DNA of 36,506 nt from a virus, in the IMG/VR virus record IMGVR_UViG_3300029319_000175, positions 1 through 36,506 of that record; one strand, given 5' to 3'. The translations under genes and the position numbers were made by a program. Each line of letters begins with the position of its first letter. Within the stretch, counting starts at the first letter, position 1. Under the pieces are notes generated by a model, which was not told the origin of the DNA, searched no databases, and saw nothing but the letters and a program-made list of their open reading frames with translations. Of this stretch, positions 1 to 5,155 are shown one piece after another.

Positions 1-108
1 GTACTCCTTACGGCTAATCGCTGCCACCTTCTCTGATTGCTGCTTGTGCAGCTTGGAGGCTTTTCTTAGCTGTTGTGAGACTTCCCTTAGTTCTTCCTTT
101 GCGGTCAT
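1..108 (-). CDS. Partial small helical protein, C-terminus beyond the window
   Basis: The ATG at 106-108 opens a frame that runs without a stop to the window edge, giving 36 residues beginning MTAKEELREVSQQLRKASKL. The visible part is rich in Lys, Glu, Gln and Arg with leucine spacing typical of a coiled coil. It starts 3 bases after the stop of the cysteine-rich gene, so the two are probably translated together from the minus promoter at 417-444. I do not recognise a family. The missing C-terminus prevents further assignment. Confidence 0.6.
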   Translation of the reverse strand, partial: MTAKEELREVSQQLRKASKLHKQQSEKVAAISRKEY

Positions 109-111
109 AAC

Positions 112-303
112 TTAACCGTATCTTCCCTGTCTTGTATACATCTTCTTACAATGACAATCTCCACAATCACAATGAGGACACGGCTCTGGGCAATGACACT
201 CCTGTGGCTGACATACACAGGTTAGGCACTGGTCGTCTTCCTGTTTTTCTGGTGTGTGCTGGATCATGTAGAACGCCGCGAACGGTCCTTTATATGCAGT
301 CAT
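112..303 (-). CDS. Cysteine-rich 63-aa protein, probable metal binder
   Basis: Ten cysteines (C26, C29, C31, C36, C38, C42, C45, C47, C50, C52) and four histidines among them fall within about 27 residues. This density fits a zinc- or copper-binding mini-protein, somewhat metallothionein-like, but no named family is recognised. The N-terminal 25 residues are ordinary and the C-terminus is basic (KKMYTRQGRYG). No good Shine-Dalgarno precedes the ATG. Instead a 15-codon frame with a GGAG-type site ends in an ATGA overlap at this start, so expression may depend on coupling. A plus-strand frame covering the same bases (132-410) is judged a shadow, because this strand matches the neighbouring gene and the minus promoter at 417-444. 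Confidence 0.65.
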   Translation of the reverse strand: MTAYKGPFAAFYMIQHTPEKQEDDQCLTCVCQPQECHCPEPCPHCDCGDCHCKKMYTRQGRYG

Positions 304-347
304 TGTTTTATTTTCTGGAGAATACAGCTAATATAATCTTGTCTCAC
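300..347 (-). CDS. Candidate 15-aa leader peptide upstream of the Cys-rich gene
   Basis: A GTG at 345-347 preceded by GGAGAGTT opens a 15-codon frame (MRQDYISCILQKIKQ). Its TGA (300-302) overlaps the ATG of the cysteine-rich gene as ATGA. The Cys-rich gene lacks its own clear ribosome site, so this leader could deliver ribosomes to it. The frame is very short and may be chance. Confidence 0.3.
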   Translation of the reverse strand: MRQDYISCILQKIKQ

Positions 348-416
348 AACTCTCCACTAGAAAAAATCTTATGTTTATTGTTGGAGTGTAGACAGACTAA
401 TAGCTGCTAACTATCT

Positions 417-444
417 ATTATAACAATTATATACATGTTGTCAA
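417..444 (-). promoter_or_regulatory. Consensus sigma-70 promoter, leftward
   Basis: On the minus strand, TTGACA (439-444) is followed after 16 bases by TATAAT (417-422). Both hexamers match the bacterial sigma-70 consensus exactly. It would start transcription near 410, giving a leader of about 105 nt before the Cys-rich gene. It is back to back with the rightward promoter at 475-502; the two -35 boxes are 30 bp apart. Confidence 0.85.
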
Positions 445-474
445 GAAAAAAATACAAACTGCTTCACTTTTTAC

Positions 475-502
475 TTGACAGATTGGAAATGGGCTGTATA
501 AT
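475..502 (+). promoter_or_regulatory. Consensus sigma-70 promoter, rightward
   Basis: TTGACA (475-480), a 16-base spacer and TATAAT (497-502) match the sigma-70 consensus exactly. The start site would be near 509, leaving a 5' leader of about 100 nt before the 2OG-Fe(II) oxygenase gene. This implies immediate use by host RNA polymerase, as in early phage promoters. Confidence 0.85.
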
Positions 503-518
503 AGTATTAACTCTACTC

Positions 519-557
519 CGGGGGGTTAATATATATACTCCCCGTTAATATTAGCCC
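519..557 (+). promoter_or_regulatory. Leader RNA with alternative hairpins
   Basis: Within the leader of the oxygenase gene, CGGGGGG (519-525) can pair with CCCCG (540-544). GGGGTTAATAT (522-532) can instead pair with ATATTAGCCCC near 547-557 with one G-U pair. The two foldings are mutually exclusive, as in attenuators, but no ligand-binding class is recognisable. Confidence 0.35.
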
Positions 558-562
558 CTATT

Positions 563-596
563 GTAATATAATTACCCAAAATTGTAATAATATTAC
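563..596 (+). promoter_or_regulatory. Pair of 13-bp dyads 21 bp apart, operator-like
   Basis: GTAATATAATTAC (563-575) and GTAATAATATTAC (584-596) are each dyad symmetric and sit in near-identical context (ATTGTAAT...). Their starts are 21 bp apart, two helical turns, which suits two dimers bound on one DNA face. They lie between the promoter at 475-502 and the ribosome site at 601-606. They could also act as RNA stem-loops occluding translation. Confidence 0.4.
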
Positions 597-611
597 TCAT
601 AAGGAGTTCCT

Positions 612-1226
612 ATGGAAGAAATTGTAAGGCCGTGGCCCTTATCATCGTACACATTTAACAGTTTTGCACAGTTTATCAATTATTTTAATATTGATGAGTG
701 CAAACAATACATCCGCGATGGAAAAAAGAACGAGAGAACTACCTCTTTAAACAAGGGTAGAGTCGGTAGCCTAGATAATGATTCTGCTTTTCATATAAGA
801 AACTCAGATGTGTCTTTTTTTAAGACACACAGACTTGAAAATAGCCCCTTATTCTCAAAGCTGACTGAAATTATAACAAACGCTAATCAATCTTTCTTTG
901 GATATGATATTTTTGAGATAGAAGCTGCACAATTTTCTACGTATTCTTCTGAATATGAGGGTTTTTACACTAAACACGTTGATGTTATGACTAATTCTTC
1001 TGGAATAGGTGTCAGAAAGCTAAGTTTTAGCATACAATTAAGCGATCCAGACTCATATAAAGGTGGGGATCTTATTTTACACTGCGATACTACGCCTGTT
1101 ACTGCTCCAAAAGAGATTGGAAGCATAATTATATTCCCTAGCTTTACACTTCACGAAGTTACTCCTGTAACAGAAGGCATACGGTATTCATTAGTCGGAT
1201 GGGTAACAGGCCCAGCATGGAAATAA
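612..1226 (+). CDS. 2OG-Fe(II) dioxygenase, prolyl-4-hydroxylase-like fold
   Basis: This 204-aa protein has the double-stranded beta-helix signature of Fe(II)/2-oxoglutarate dioxygenases. The iron ligands are H122-x-D124 in FYTKHVDV and H181 in TLHEVTPV, with R191 (IRYSLVGW) as the 2-oxoglutarate-binding arginine. The stretch YKGGDLILHC before the distal His fits the family's GGxL strand. Such enzymes hydroxylate proteins, nucleic acids or small molecules; the substrate cannot be read here. AAGGAG sits at 601-606 before the ATG. The gene stands alone on the plus strand under a consensus promoter, opposite in direction to the neighbouring clusters, so it is probably expressed early. A second, divergent enzyme of this class is encoded at 35791-36426. 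Confidence 0.85.
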   Translation: MEEIVRPWPLSSYTFNSFAQFINYFNIDECKQYIRDGKKNERTTSLNKGRVGSLDNDSAFHIRNSDVSFFKTHRLENSPLFSKLTEIITNANQSFFGYDIFEIEAAQFSTYSSEYEGFYTKHVDVMTNSSGIGVRKLSFSIQLSDPDSYKGGDLILHCDTTPVTAPKEIGSIIIFPSFTLHEVTPVTEGIRYSLVGWVTGPAWK

Positions 1227-1577
1227 CCCCTAAATTACTGAAAAATAATAAAAAATTATTAAAAAAGGGTAAAAAATAATAAAATTATAGCGGGATTGCA
1301 TACAAGTATACGTATACCCCCCGTGGCCCCCGCGCACCCGCGCAAAACCTTATATTTTTCTATCTCCTTTTTGGAGACTTTGCCGATTGAACCCGACTAA
1401 TACCCCAAACCTACACACTGCACCTATGTCACATCGCGCACGCGCACGCGGGGTTTTACTTAAATACACTTTTTTTACGTTCGTTGGGGTGGGGTGGGCG
1501 TGCAATACAAGCGAGGCAATCCCATTACATATTCTGGATTGTGTAGAGCAACCAACACGCTAGACATTATTCAGAAC
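1227..1577. other. Non-coding, repeat-bearing region between convergent units
   Basis: No supported gene lies here. Bases 1227-1290 are almost pure A/T (short AATAAT/ATTATT dyads). A perfect 12-bp palindrome, GTATACGTATAC, follows at 1306-1317. Next come a tandem 8-mer CCCGCGCA (1329-1344) and a CGCGCA hexamer array (1435-1450). One copy of the ATACACTTTTTTTACG motif is at 1464-1480. An AT-rich, easily melted block beside GC-rich repeats resembles a replication origin or packaging region, but nothing here proves either. Confidence 0.4.
1464..1480. repeat. ATACACTTTTTTTACG motif, copy 1
   Basis: Exact ATACACTTTTTTTACG plus a following T, in non-coding DNA. Other copies are at 3926, 3952, 4858 and 5119. 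Confidence 0.6.
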
Positions 1578-1604
1578 AAAAAAAAGGCCCCAGCAACGGG
1601 GCCT
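1578..1604 (-). terminator. Intrinsic terminator for the left minus-strand cluster
   Basis: Read on the minus strand, AGGCCCC (1598-1604) pairs with GGGGCCT (1585-1591) around a six-base loop and is followed by a run of eight T (1578-1585). It lies 25 bases after the stop of the 1629-1853 gene and closes that transcript. Confidence 0.85.
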
Positions 1605-1628
1605 AAGTTTATTCTGGAGGGTTGTTGT

Positions 1629-1853
1629 TTAAGCTGCGGTGCAACTTGGGTATTTAATGTGATTAGTCTCAATTACCATGTCGTCGAGCGGCTCGCAACC
1701 ACGCTCCACAAAGCAAGTTAAACGAGTGCGCGTCCCAGTCTTATCTTCCGCCGTAATATTCACAACGGTAAAACCATCATGGTTTGCGGATGAGTCAAAC
1801 ACCTCACGAGAGATGGTGATGTCTGTGACGTGATGAATAGATAACTTGTTCAT
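1629..1853 (-). CDS. Hypothetical 74-aa protein
   Basis: The ATG at 1851-1853 follows AAGGAAA with suitable spacing. The product begins MNKLSIHHVTDITISREVFD and has alternating hydrophobic and polar residues through residue 50 (TISREVF, FTVVNITAE, RTRLTCFVE), suggesting a small beta-rich fold. Two Cys (C47, C70) do not form a recognisable metal site. It is the last gene of its cluster, followed by an intrinsic terminator, and lies 12 bases after a 30-aa membrane peptide gene. No family is recognised. Confidence 0.7.
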   Translation of the reverse strand: MNKLSIHHVTDITISREVFDSSANHDGFTVVNITAEDKTGTRTRLTCFVERGCEPLDDMVIETNHIKYPSCTAA

Positions 1854-1865
1854 TAGTTGGTTTCC

Positions 1866-1958
1866 TTAAATGTCTTTGTTGAACTCATGCGCGATCCATA
1901 CGAAGATCCCGCAAGCGATGAAAGCAAGGCTTAGAATGATCCAATCACTTAATACCAT
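1866..1958 (-). CDS. 30-aa single-pass membrane peptide
   Basis: The frame reads MVLSDWIILSLAFIACGIFV and then WIAHEFNKDI. Residues 6-23 are a continuous hydrophobic helix, so this is a tiny inner-membrane peptide. Its ATG overlaps the TGA of the preceding gene (TGATG), and AAAGGTG lies at a usable distance upstream, which supports real, coupled translation. Such peptides in phages can be holin accessory or superinfection-exclusion factors, but no specific role can be claimed. Confidence 0.6.
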   Translation of the reverse strand: MVLSDWIILSLAFIACGIFVWIAHEFNKDI

Positions 1959-2242
1959 CACGCTGCACCTTTGTAAGGGCGAAGATCCCAATCTTCGACT
2001 TCGTTGATATCTTGCCAATCATCAATGCCGCAGGCTTCAAAAAACTTATCGGCATCATAGCGGGGATTGTCTAAGCGAAATACGTTGTGAAAGTCTACCG
2101 CCACATCTCTCAGCGCAACGCGGCAAGCGCCGTCAATTTCGATGTCGTCAACATCCTTGCTGTTGTCGTACTTGTAGTTGAAAAGATTGGTTCGCAGTAC
2201 ATACGCCACAGTCTCGAAGTGCTGTTTTGTGTATTTAGGCAT
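1958..2242 (-). CDS. Hypothetical 94-aa acidic protein
   Basis: The frame is open further upstream, but the start chosen is the ATG at 2240-2242 because TAGGAGA precedes it and because the longer form would run through the terminator hairpin at 2268-2297. The protein (MPKYTKQHFETVAYVLRTNL...) has a helical N-terminus and many Asp and Glu residues (DDIEIDGACR, FEACGIDDWQDINEVEDWD). Small proteins opening with this KQHxExVAxxLR pattern are familiar among phages of marine bacteria, but their function is unknown to me. It overlaps the following membrane-peptide gene by one base. Confidence 0.75.
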   Translation of the reverse strand: MPKYTKQHFETVAYVLRTNLFNYKYDNSKDVDDIEIDGACRVALRDVAVDFHNVFRLDNPRYDADKFFEACGIDDWQDINEVEDWDLRPYKGAA

Positions 2243-2267
2243 TAGGTCTGTTCTCCTAATTAAGGTT

Positions 2268-2297
2268 AAAAAAAACCGCCCCCCGTGAAGGGGACGG
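2268..2297 (-). terminator. Intrinsic terminator inside the left minus cluster
   Basis: On the minus strand CCGTCCCC (2290-2297) pairs with GGGGGCGG (2276-2283, one U-G pair) and is followed by eight T (2268-2275). It separates the 77-aa gene from the three genes downstream, so those are expressed only by read-through or from an unseen promoter. This would set a step-down in expression. Confidence 0.8.
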
Positions 2298-2327
2298 CTT
2301 ATTATTAGTCTATATAGGCTAAACCAG

Positions 2328-2561
2328 TCAACTAGTTTTTTCAGACAGGCTTTCCGCACCGCCTCTCACGGCAAGCGCACTCTTAGCAAGCTCCTCGATT
2401 ACCAAAGACTTGCCACCTCTCCCACCATACTTCTGCATGGCGCTGGGGGATTGGCTAGCCATACGAAACTGGATCTCCGCGATAGCGTCTTGCGCGTCTT
2501 GCGACAAGAATATTTGAGACCCGCCATTGCTGGTTGTGGTTTCTTTTTTCTTAGTAGCCAT
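2328..2561 (-). CDS. Hypothetical 77-aa protein
   Basis: AAAGGAAA precedes the ATG at 2559-2561. The N-terminus is basic and Ser/Thr rich (MATKKKETTTSNGGSQ) and looks disordered. It is followed by one or two helices (AQDAIAEIQFRMASQ, SLVIEELAKSALAV) with a Gly-rich turn (KYGGRGGK) between. This layout, a flexible basic tail plus short helices, resembles small DNA-binding or antitoxin-like proteins, but there is no clear ribbon-helix-helix or HTH signature, so this is only a suggestion. It is followed at once by an intrinsic terminator. Confidence 0.7.
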   Translation of the reverse strand: MATKKKETTTSNGGSQIFLSQDAQDAIAEIQFRMASQSPSAMQKYGGRGGKSLVIEELAKSALAVRGGAESLSEKTS

Positions 2562-2576
2562 TAATCGATTTCCTTT

Positions 2577-2657
2577 TTAGTTAAAGATAAAAACAGCCGC
2601 GCAGATAAACGCGATTACTACGCAACACTTATACGCAAGTAAAATAAAGTTTTCTAT
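2577..2657 (-). CDS. Candidate 26-aa membrane peptide with AUA start
   Basis: Directly after the DUF932 gene stop there is an excellent ribosome site (GGGAGGAGGAGC) followed by ATA (2655-2657) and 25 more sense codons ending in TAA just before the next gene's ribosome site. The product would be MENFILLAYKCCVVIAFICA followed by AVFIFN, a hydrophobic transmembrane helix. No ATG, GTG or TTG is available in this frame near the site. AUA is a very rare start codon, so the call rests on the strong ribosome site, the gap it fills and the membrane-like peptide. Confidence 0.35.
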   Translation of the reverse strand: MENFILLAYKCCVVIAFICAAVFIFN

Positions 2658-2670
2658 AGCTCCTCCTCCC

Positions 2671-3738
2671 TTAGTTGATTGACTGCCAAGCGGGACCGGA
2701 CATAATTAGCCACAAGCCCCGCGCACGTTCCATTTGTTCATTTAGCGTGTAGCCGCCGTTATCAGTCTGGATCATGTGAATAGACTTCCTACCCAGCGTG
2801 TGAGTTTTCTCCTCGCCGTTAATCTCGAAGGTGCGACTATCGTGAGTATGAGTAGCGTAATGGGTAAGGACATTGTACAAGGCCCATTTGTTTTTACCCA
2901 AACCGCCACCTTGTGAGTAGTCGCGGCTATACTCTTCCCACAAGTCATAAAGCGCGTGAAACTTCTTTAAATTAACCGACTCTTCACGTTCAATACCGTG
3001 TGCTTTTTCCCGCTCTAGTTTCTTCCGTCCCACAGTTTCTTTGGGACAAATGATCGTAAGAAAAGCGCCAGCTTTAGCATCGCTAACGGGGGTATTTTTC
3101 CAAACCTTGAACCGCTCTACATTTTCGCGGAATGTTTCAAACACGGTATTGGCGGTGCGAAGTAGGCTAGCCGCATCAAAATGCTTAGAGTGTTTCACCT
3201 TGTTGTACACCGCCTTGTCGCCACCAAACACCATTGAGTTCTCGCAGTAAGAACGATACGCCCCGGCAAATTGCTGGAAAGCCCATTTCGAATTAACTGA
3301 ATTGATCTGATCCGAACGACAGTAAACCATGTCGCCACCGCCGGTCATGTCGTGTGCTTCGTCCAAATACTGAATAGAGCGTTTAGCCTTCATTCCAAAG
3401 TCTGTGTACTCGTCACGCACTAAAACATTGTCAGTGGGGAGATTACTTTCCCTTAAAATGTCAGCATGTTTGCCAAACAAGTCTACATGATTTTCTAATG
3501 TGTAGGTGGCGGAGACCGCGCTGGTATCTGCGAGACTCCCATCATGCATATAACGGAGCGCCTTACTGCCCACAAGCTCTGTTCCGTCAGTATCAAACAC
3601 TGAGTCTTTGTACACCTCAAGCGGCGCAAAAAAGTCTAGATCAAATATATTGTCATGCTCTCTAACGGCGGACGCGGGAACTTGTCCCGTCGCGTTGATT
3701 GCGATCTGTCGCGGGTTAACTTCTATAACTTGGTTCAT
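2671..3738 (-). CDS. DUF932-family phage/plasmid protein, 355 aa
   Basis: The sequence resembles the DUF932 (phage/plasmid-like) family, with the region WALYNVLTHYATHTHDSRTF followed by a C-terminal helix. Members are common in phages and plasmids and their biochemical function is not established. The frame is open to 3777, but MNQVIEVNPRQ (ATG at 3736-3738) is preferred: AGGAAA lies upstream and the promoter-like -10 at 3773-3778 would start RNA near 3766, inside the longer form. Codon use is less AT-rich than in neighbouring genes (many GCG, GGC), which may point to separate acquisition. It heads the transcript that ends at the terminator 2268-2297. Confidence 0.8.
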   Translation of the reverse strand: MNQVIEVNPRQIAINATGQVPASAVREHDNIFDLDFFAPLEVYKDSVFDTDGTELVGSKALRYMHDGSLADTSAVSATYTLENHVDLFGKHADILRESNLPTDNVLVRDEYTDFGMKAKRSIQYLDEAHDMTGGGDMVYCRSDQINSVNSKWAFQQFAGAYRSYCENSMVFGGDKAVYNKVKHSKHFDAASLLRTANTVFETFRENVERFKVWKNTPVSDAKAGAFLTIICPKETVGRKKLEREKAHGIEREESVNLKKFHALYDLWEEYSRDYSQGGGLGKNKWALYNVLTHYATHTHDSRTFEINGEEKTHTLGRKSIHMIQTDNGGYTLNEQMERARGLWLIMSGPAWQSIN

Positions 3739-3772
3739 TTCTGGTTTTCCTATGTGAATTAAAAACGGGAGA

Positions 3773-3801
3773 CCCATACAGCATATTTAAGGTAGTGTCA
3801 A
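3773..3801 (-). promoter_or_regulatory. Sigma-70-like promoter upstream of the DUF932 gene
   Basis: TTGACA (3796-3801), a 17-base spacer and TATGGG (3773-3778) on the minus strand. The upstream bases GCAGATTAAAAAAGT are nearly identical to those above the promoter at 4715-4743, which argues that both are genuine. Confidence 0.5.
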
Positions 3802-3828
3802 ATACTTTTTTAATCTGCACAATATAAA

Positions 3829-3873
3829 TCCGGCGGGAGCAAAGAACAGGGAGGAAACTTGGCCCCCGCCGGA
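3829..3873. repeat. Perfect 9-bp GC-rich inverted repeat
   Basis: TCCGGCGGG (3829-3837) and CCCGCCGGA (3865-3873) enclose 27 bases. It sits between the 4001-4528 gene and the DUF932 promoter. On the minus strand it is followed by ATTTATATT rather than a clean T run, so it may be a weak terminator or a protein-binding site. Confidence 0.5.
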
Positions 3874-3925
3874 GAGGTGCAGGGAAGGAGAACCAGAAAA
3901 CCCCGCACAATCTATGGAGTAAAGA

Positions 3926-3967
3926 ATACACTTTTTTTACAAGTGTAAACGATACACTTTTTTTACG
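3926..3967. repeat. Tandem pair of ATACACTTTTTTTACG motifs
   Basis: ATACACTTTTTTTAC occurs at 3926-3940 and again at 3952-3966 (the second continues with G), a 26-bp period, in the gap upstream of the DUF932 gene. The joint also forms ACACTT...AAGTGT dyad symmetry. Further copies are at 1464, 4858 and 5119. Confidence 0.7.
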
Positions 3968-4000
3968 GTAAGTACCGCAACACGTCATCCCATGCTAACA

Positions 4001-4528
4001 TTATGCAGCTTCCCACTGTGCATACCAGTGTGGTATGTCACGGTTTTTCCAATCAGCGAACTTGGACTTCTCACCTATGTAGTATGACCTGTAAGCTAAT
4101 ACAGTATCGTCAAGCGATGCCGAGTTTGGATTACATTTGTACTCGTCAGGCATACACTGAGGTGGCGGTGAAGTTAATCCTGTAAGAAGTGTTTTCTTTG
4201 GTATGTTATCAGGTGAATAGTGTAGCCACTCTAGTGTAGCTGCTTTGTGTATCTTGCCATACCTATGCGTGTACTCTATTCCTAACCATGCCCACAAGTC
4301 CGACAAGTAATTGTAGTTACCACGTCCTAGTCTTGCCCACGCCGTTGAGGGGTGGTTCTTGTAGGCAATCTCATACAATCCACGCTCATCACCAGCCTCA
4401 TCACCATCTATTATTCTGTGTGCAGTAGATAGTATCTGTGCGTACTCTAGCACCATTTTAATTACATGTTTGTTGCAATGCATTTCTGCAGCAACCTTTG
4501 GGTTCTTATCTAAATAGAATATATTCAC
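4001..4528 (-). CDS. Conserved phage protein of unknown function, 175 aa
   Basis: The start chosen is the GTG at 4526-4528 (VNIFYLDKNPKVAAEMHCNK), because GGAGGAA precedes it and it overlaps the upstream gene's TGA (GTGA). The opening NIFYLDxxPxxAAxxxCxKHVxKMxLEyAQxLSTAHR is a pattern I recognise from many phage proteins annotated only as hypothetical. Other conserved-looking stretches are NHPSTAWARLGRGNYNYLSD and a C-terminal YRSYYIGEKSKFADWKNRD. The clustered His, Cys, Lys and Trp residues suggest an enzyme or nucleic-acid binder, but this is not proven. It is co-translated with the 54-aa gene from the promoter at 4715-4743. Confidence 0.75.
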   Translation of the reverse strand: MNIFYLDKNPKVAAEMHCNKHVIKMVLEYAQILSTAHRIIDGDEAGDERGLYEIAYKNHPSTAWARLGRGNYNYLSDLWAWLGIEYTHRYGKIHKAATLEWLHYSPDNIPKKTLLTGLTSPPPQCMPDEYKCNPNSASLDDTVLAYRSYYIGEKSKFADWKNRDIPHWYAQWEAA

Positions 4529-4689
4529 TCTTGTTCCTCCACATAAGCCTCTATAAAGCACCACGCACTCTCGTAAGCATGGTCCCAGTCTGAACATTCA
4601 CCAGTTTCTACCGAATGATCTGCAAGATTTTTTGCCCAATGATCTAAACTAGGCTCGTGGTCTATAGGCAAATCTAATTGCTCTAACAT
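4525..4689 (-). CDS. Hypothetical 54-aa acidic protein
   Basis: The ATG at 4687-4689 follows ACGGAGAACC. The product, MLEQLDLPIDHEPSLDHWAK and onward to EAYVEEQE, is strongly acidic with several Trp and His residues and no metal motif. Its TGA overlaps the GTG start of the conserved 175-aa gene by four bases, which supports translation. A promoter-like site lies 26 bases upstream. The family is unknown. Confidence 0.65.
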   Translation of the reverse strand: MLEQLDLPIDHEPSLDHWAKNLADHSVETGECSDWDHAYESAWCFIEAYVEEQE

Positions 4690-4714
4690 TTTGGTTCTCC
4701 GTTATGAGATTTTG

Positions 4715-4743
4715 GTCCTAGCATAAACAGACGCAGGGGTCAA
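4715..4743 (-). promoter_or_regulatory. Extended -10 sigma-70-like promoter
   Basis: Minus strand: TTGACC (4738-4743), a 17-base spacer ending in TGC, and TAGGAC (4715-4720). The TGC directly before the -10 fits an extended -10 promoter. It shares TGCTAGGA at the same spacing with the plus promoter at 6296-6324. Confidence 0.5.
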
Positions 4744-4765
4744 TAACTTTTTTATTCTGCTTAGA

Positions 4766-4945
4766 CTAATCCTCTACGTTTTCTACCAGCGGTCCTAAGT
4801 AAGCAACCATGCGGTGGTGATCTACGAGTAAACTGGACAACAATCTTTTTGATATGGTTACACTTTTTTTACGTCCGCCGCCGTCTACAATTTTATGTGC
4901 TTGATGTAGTTCTGACTTTGAAGTCTCTAAACTTATCTGTCTCAC
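4766..4945 (-). CDS. Hypothetical 59-aa protein
   Basis: A GTG at 4943-4945 directly follows the preceding gene's TAA, with GAGGT eight bases upstream. The frame gives MRQISLETSKSELHQAHKIV, then a glycine turn and basic patch GGGRKKSVTISKRLLSS, then VDHHRMVAYLGPLVENVED. The RKKSV residues are encoded by copy 4 of the repeated ATACACTTTTTTTACG element read on the minus strand. Helix, basic loop and helix could bind nucleic acid, but no family is recognised. Confidence 0.65.
   Translation of the reverse strand: MRQISLETSKSELHQAHKIVDGGGRKKSVTISKRLLSSLLVDHHRMVAYLGPLVENVED
4858..4874. repeat. TACACTTTTTTTACG motif, copy 4 (in coding sequence)
   Basis: TTACACTTTTTTTACGT, in which one base differs from the ATACACTTTTTTTACG form. 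It lies inside the 59-aa gene and encodes RKKSV. Confidence 0.6.
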
Positions 4946-5155
4946 TTACTTTACCTCAGTGATAACCCAACGTCCACGTTCTGCTAAGTGAGGAAAACGT
5001 CTAGCCCAATCTTTAGGATAGATACCTAACTCACCCTCATACTTCCATTCCCATCTAACAGTCTTACCGTCATAGGCGCGAGTGCTATACTCAGGCGGCG
5101 GTCTCTTGCTTTTACGGAATACACTTTTTTTACGGTTTACAGTTTTTTCTGACAT
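4946..5155 (-). CDS. Hypothetical 69-aa basic protein
   Basis: The ATG at 5153-5155 overlaps the end of the nuclease gene by 19 bases and follows GGGGAATT. The first 20 residues are very basic (MSEKTVNRKKSVFRKSKRPP); the remainder (EYSTRAYDGKTVRWEWKYEG...) looks like a small beta-strand domain rich in Trp, Tyr and Arg. Residues RKKSVF come from copy 5 of the repeated AT-rich element. It may bind nucleic acid, by inference from charge only. Confidence 0.7.
   Translation of the reverse strand: MSEKTVNRKKSVFRKSKRPPPEYSTRAYDGKTVRWEWKYEGELGIYPKDWARRFPHLAERGRWVITEVK
5119..5134. repeat. ATACACTTTTTTTACG motif, copy 5 (in coding sequence)
   Basis: Exact ATACACTTTTTTTACG at 5119-5134, inside the 69-aa gene, encoding RKKSVF on the minus strand. 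Confidence 0.6.

Noticed and set aside
132-410. 92-aa plus-strand frame
   Set aside because: It opposes the Cys-rich gene, crosses the leftward promoter's transcript and has no ribosome site; the minus frame fits its neighbours better.
612-1226. TET/JBP-type DNA base hydroxylase
   Set aside because: The surrounding sequence of the HxD and distal His resembles prolyl-hydroxylase-type proteins, and no glycosyltransferase or other DNA hypermodification gene is nearby.
1494-1721. 75-aa plus-strand frame
   Set aside because: It runs through the terminator hairpin and antisense to the 74-aa gene, with no ribosome site.
2302-2331. TTGACT-18-TAATAA on the minus strand as a promoter for the genes below 2242
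   Set aside because: The start site would fall inside the terminator stem at 2290-2297, so the pair of hexamers is probably chance.
3716-3988. 90-aa minus-strand frame
   Set aside because: It covers the promoter, the 9-bp inverted repeat and both copies of the repeated motif, and overlaps the DUF932 start; composition is not protein-like.
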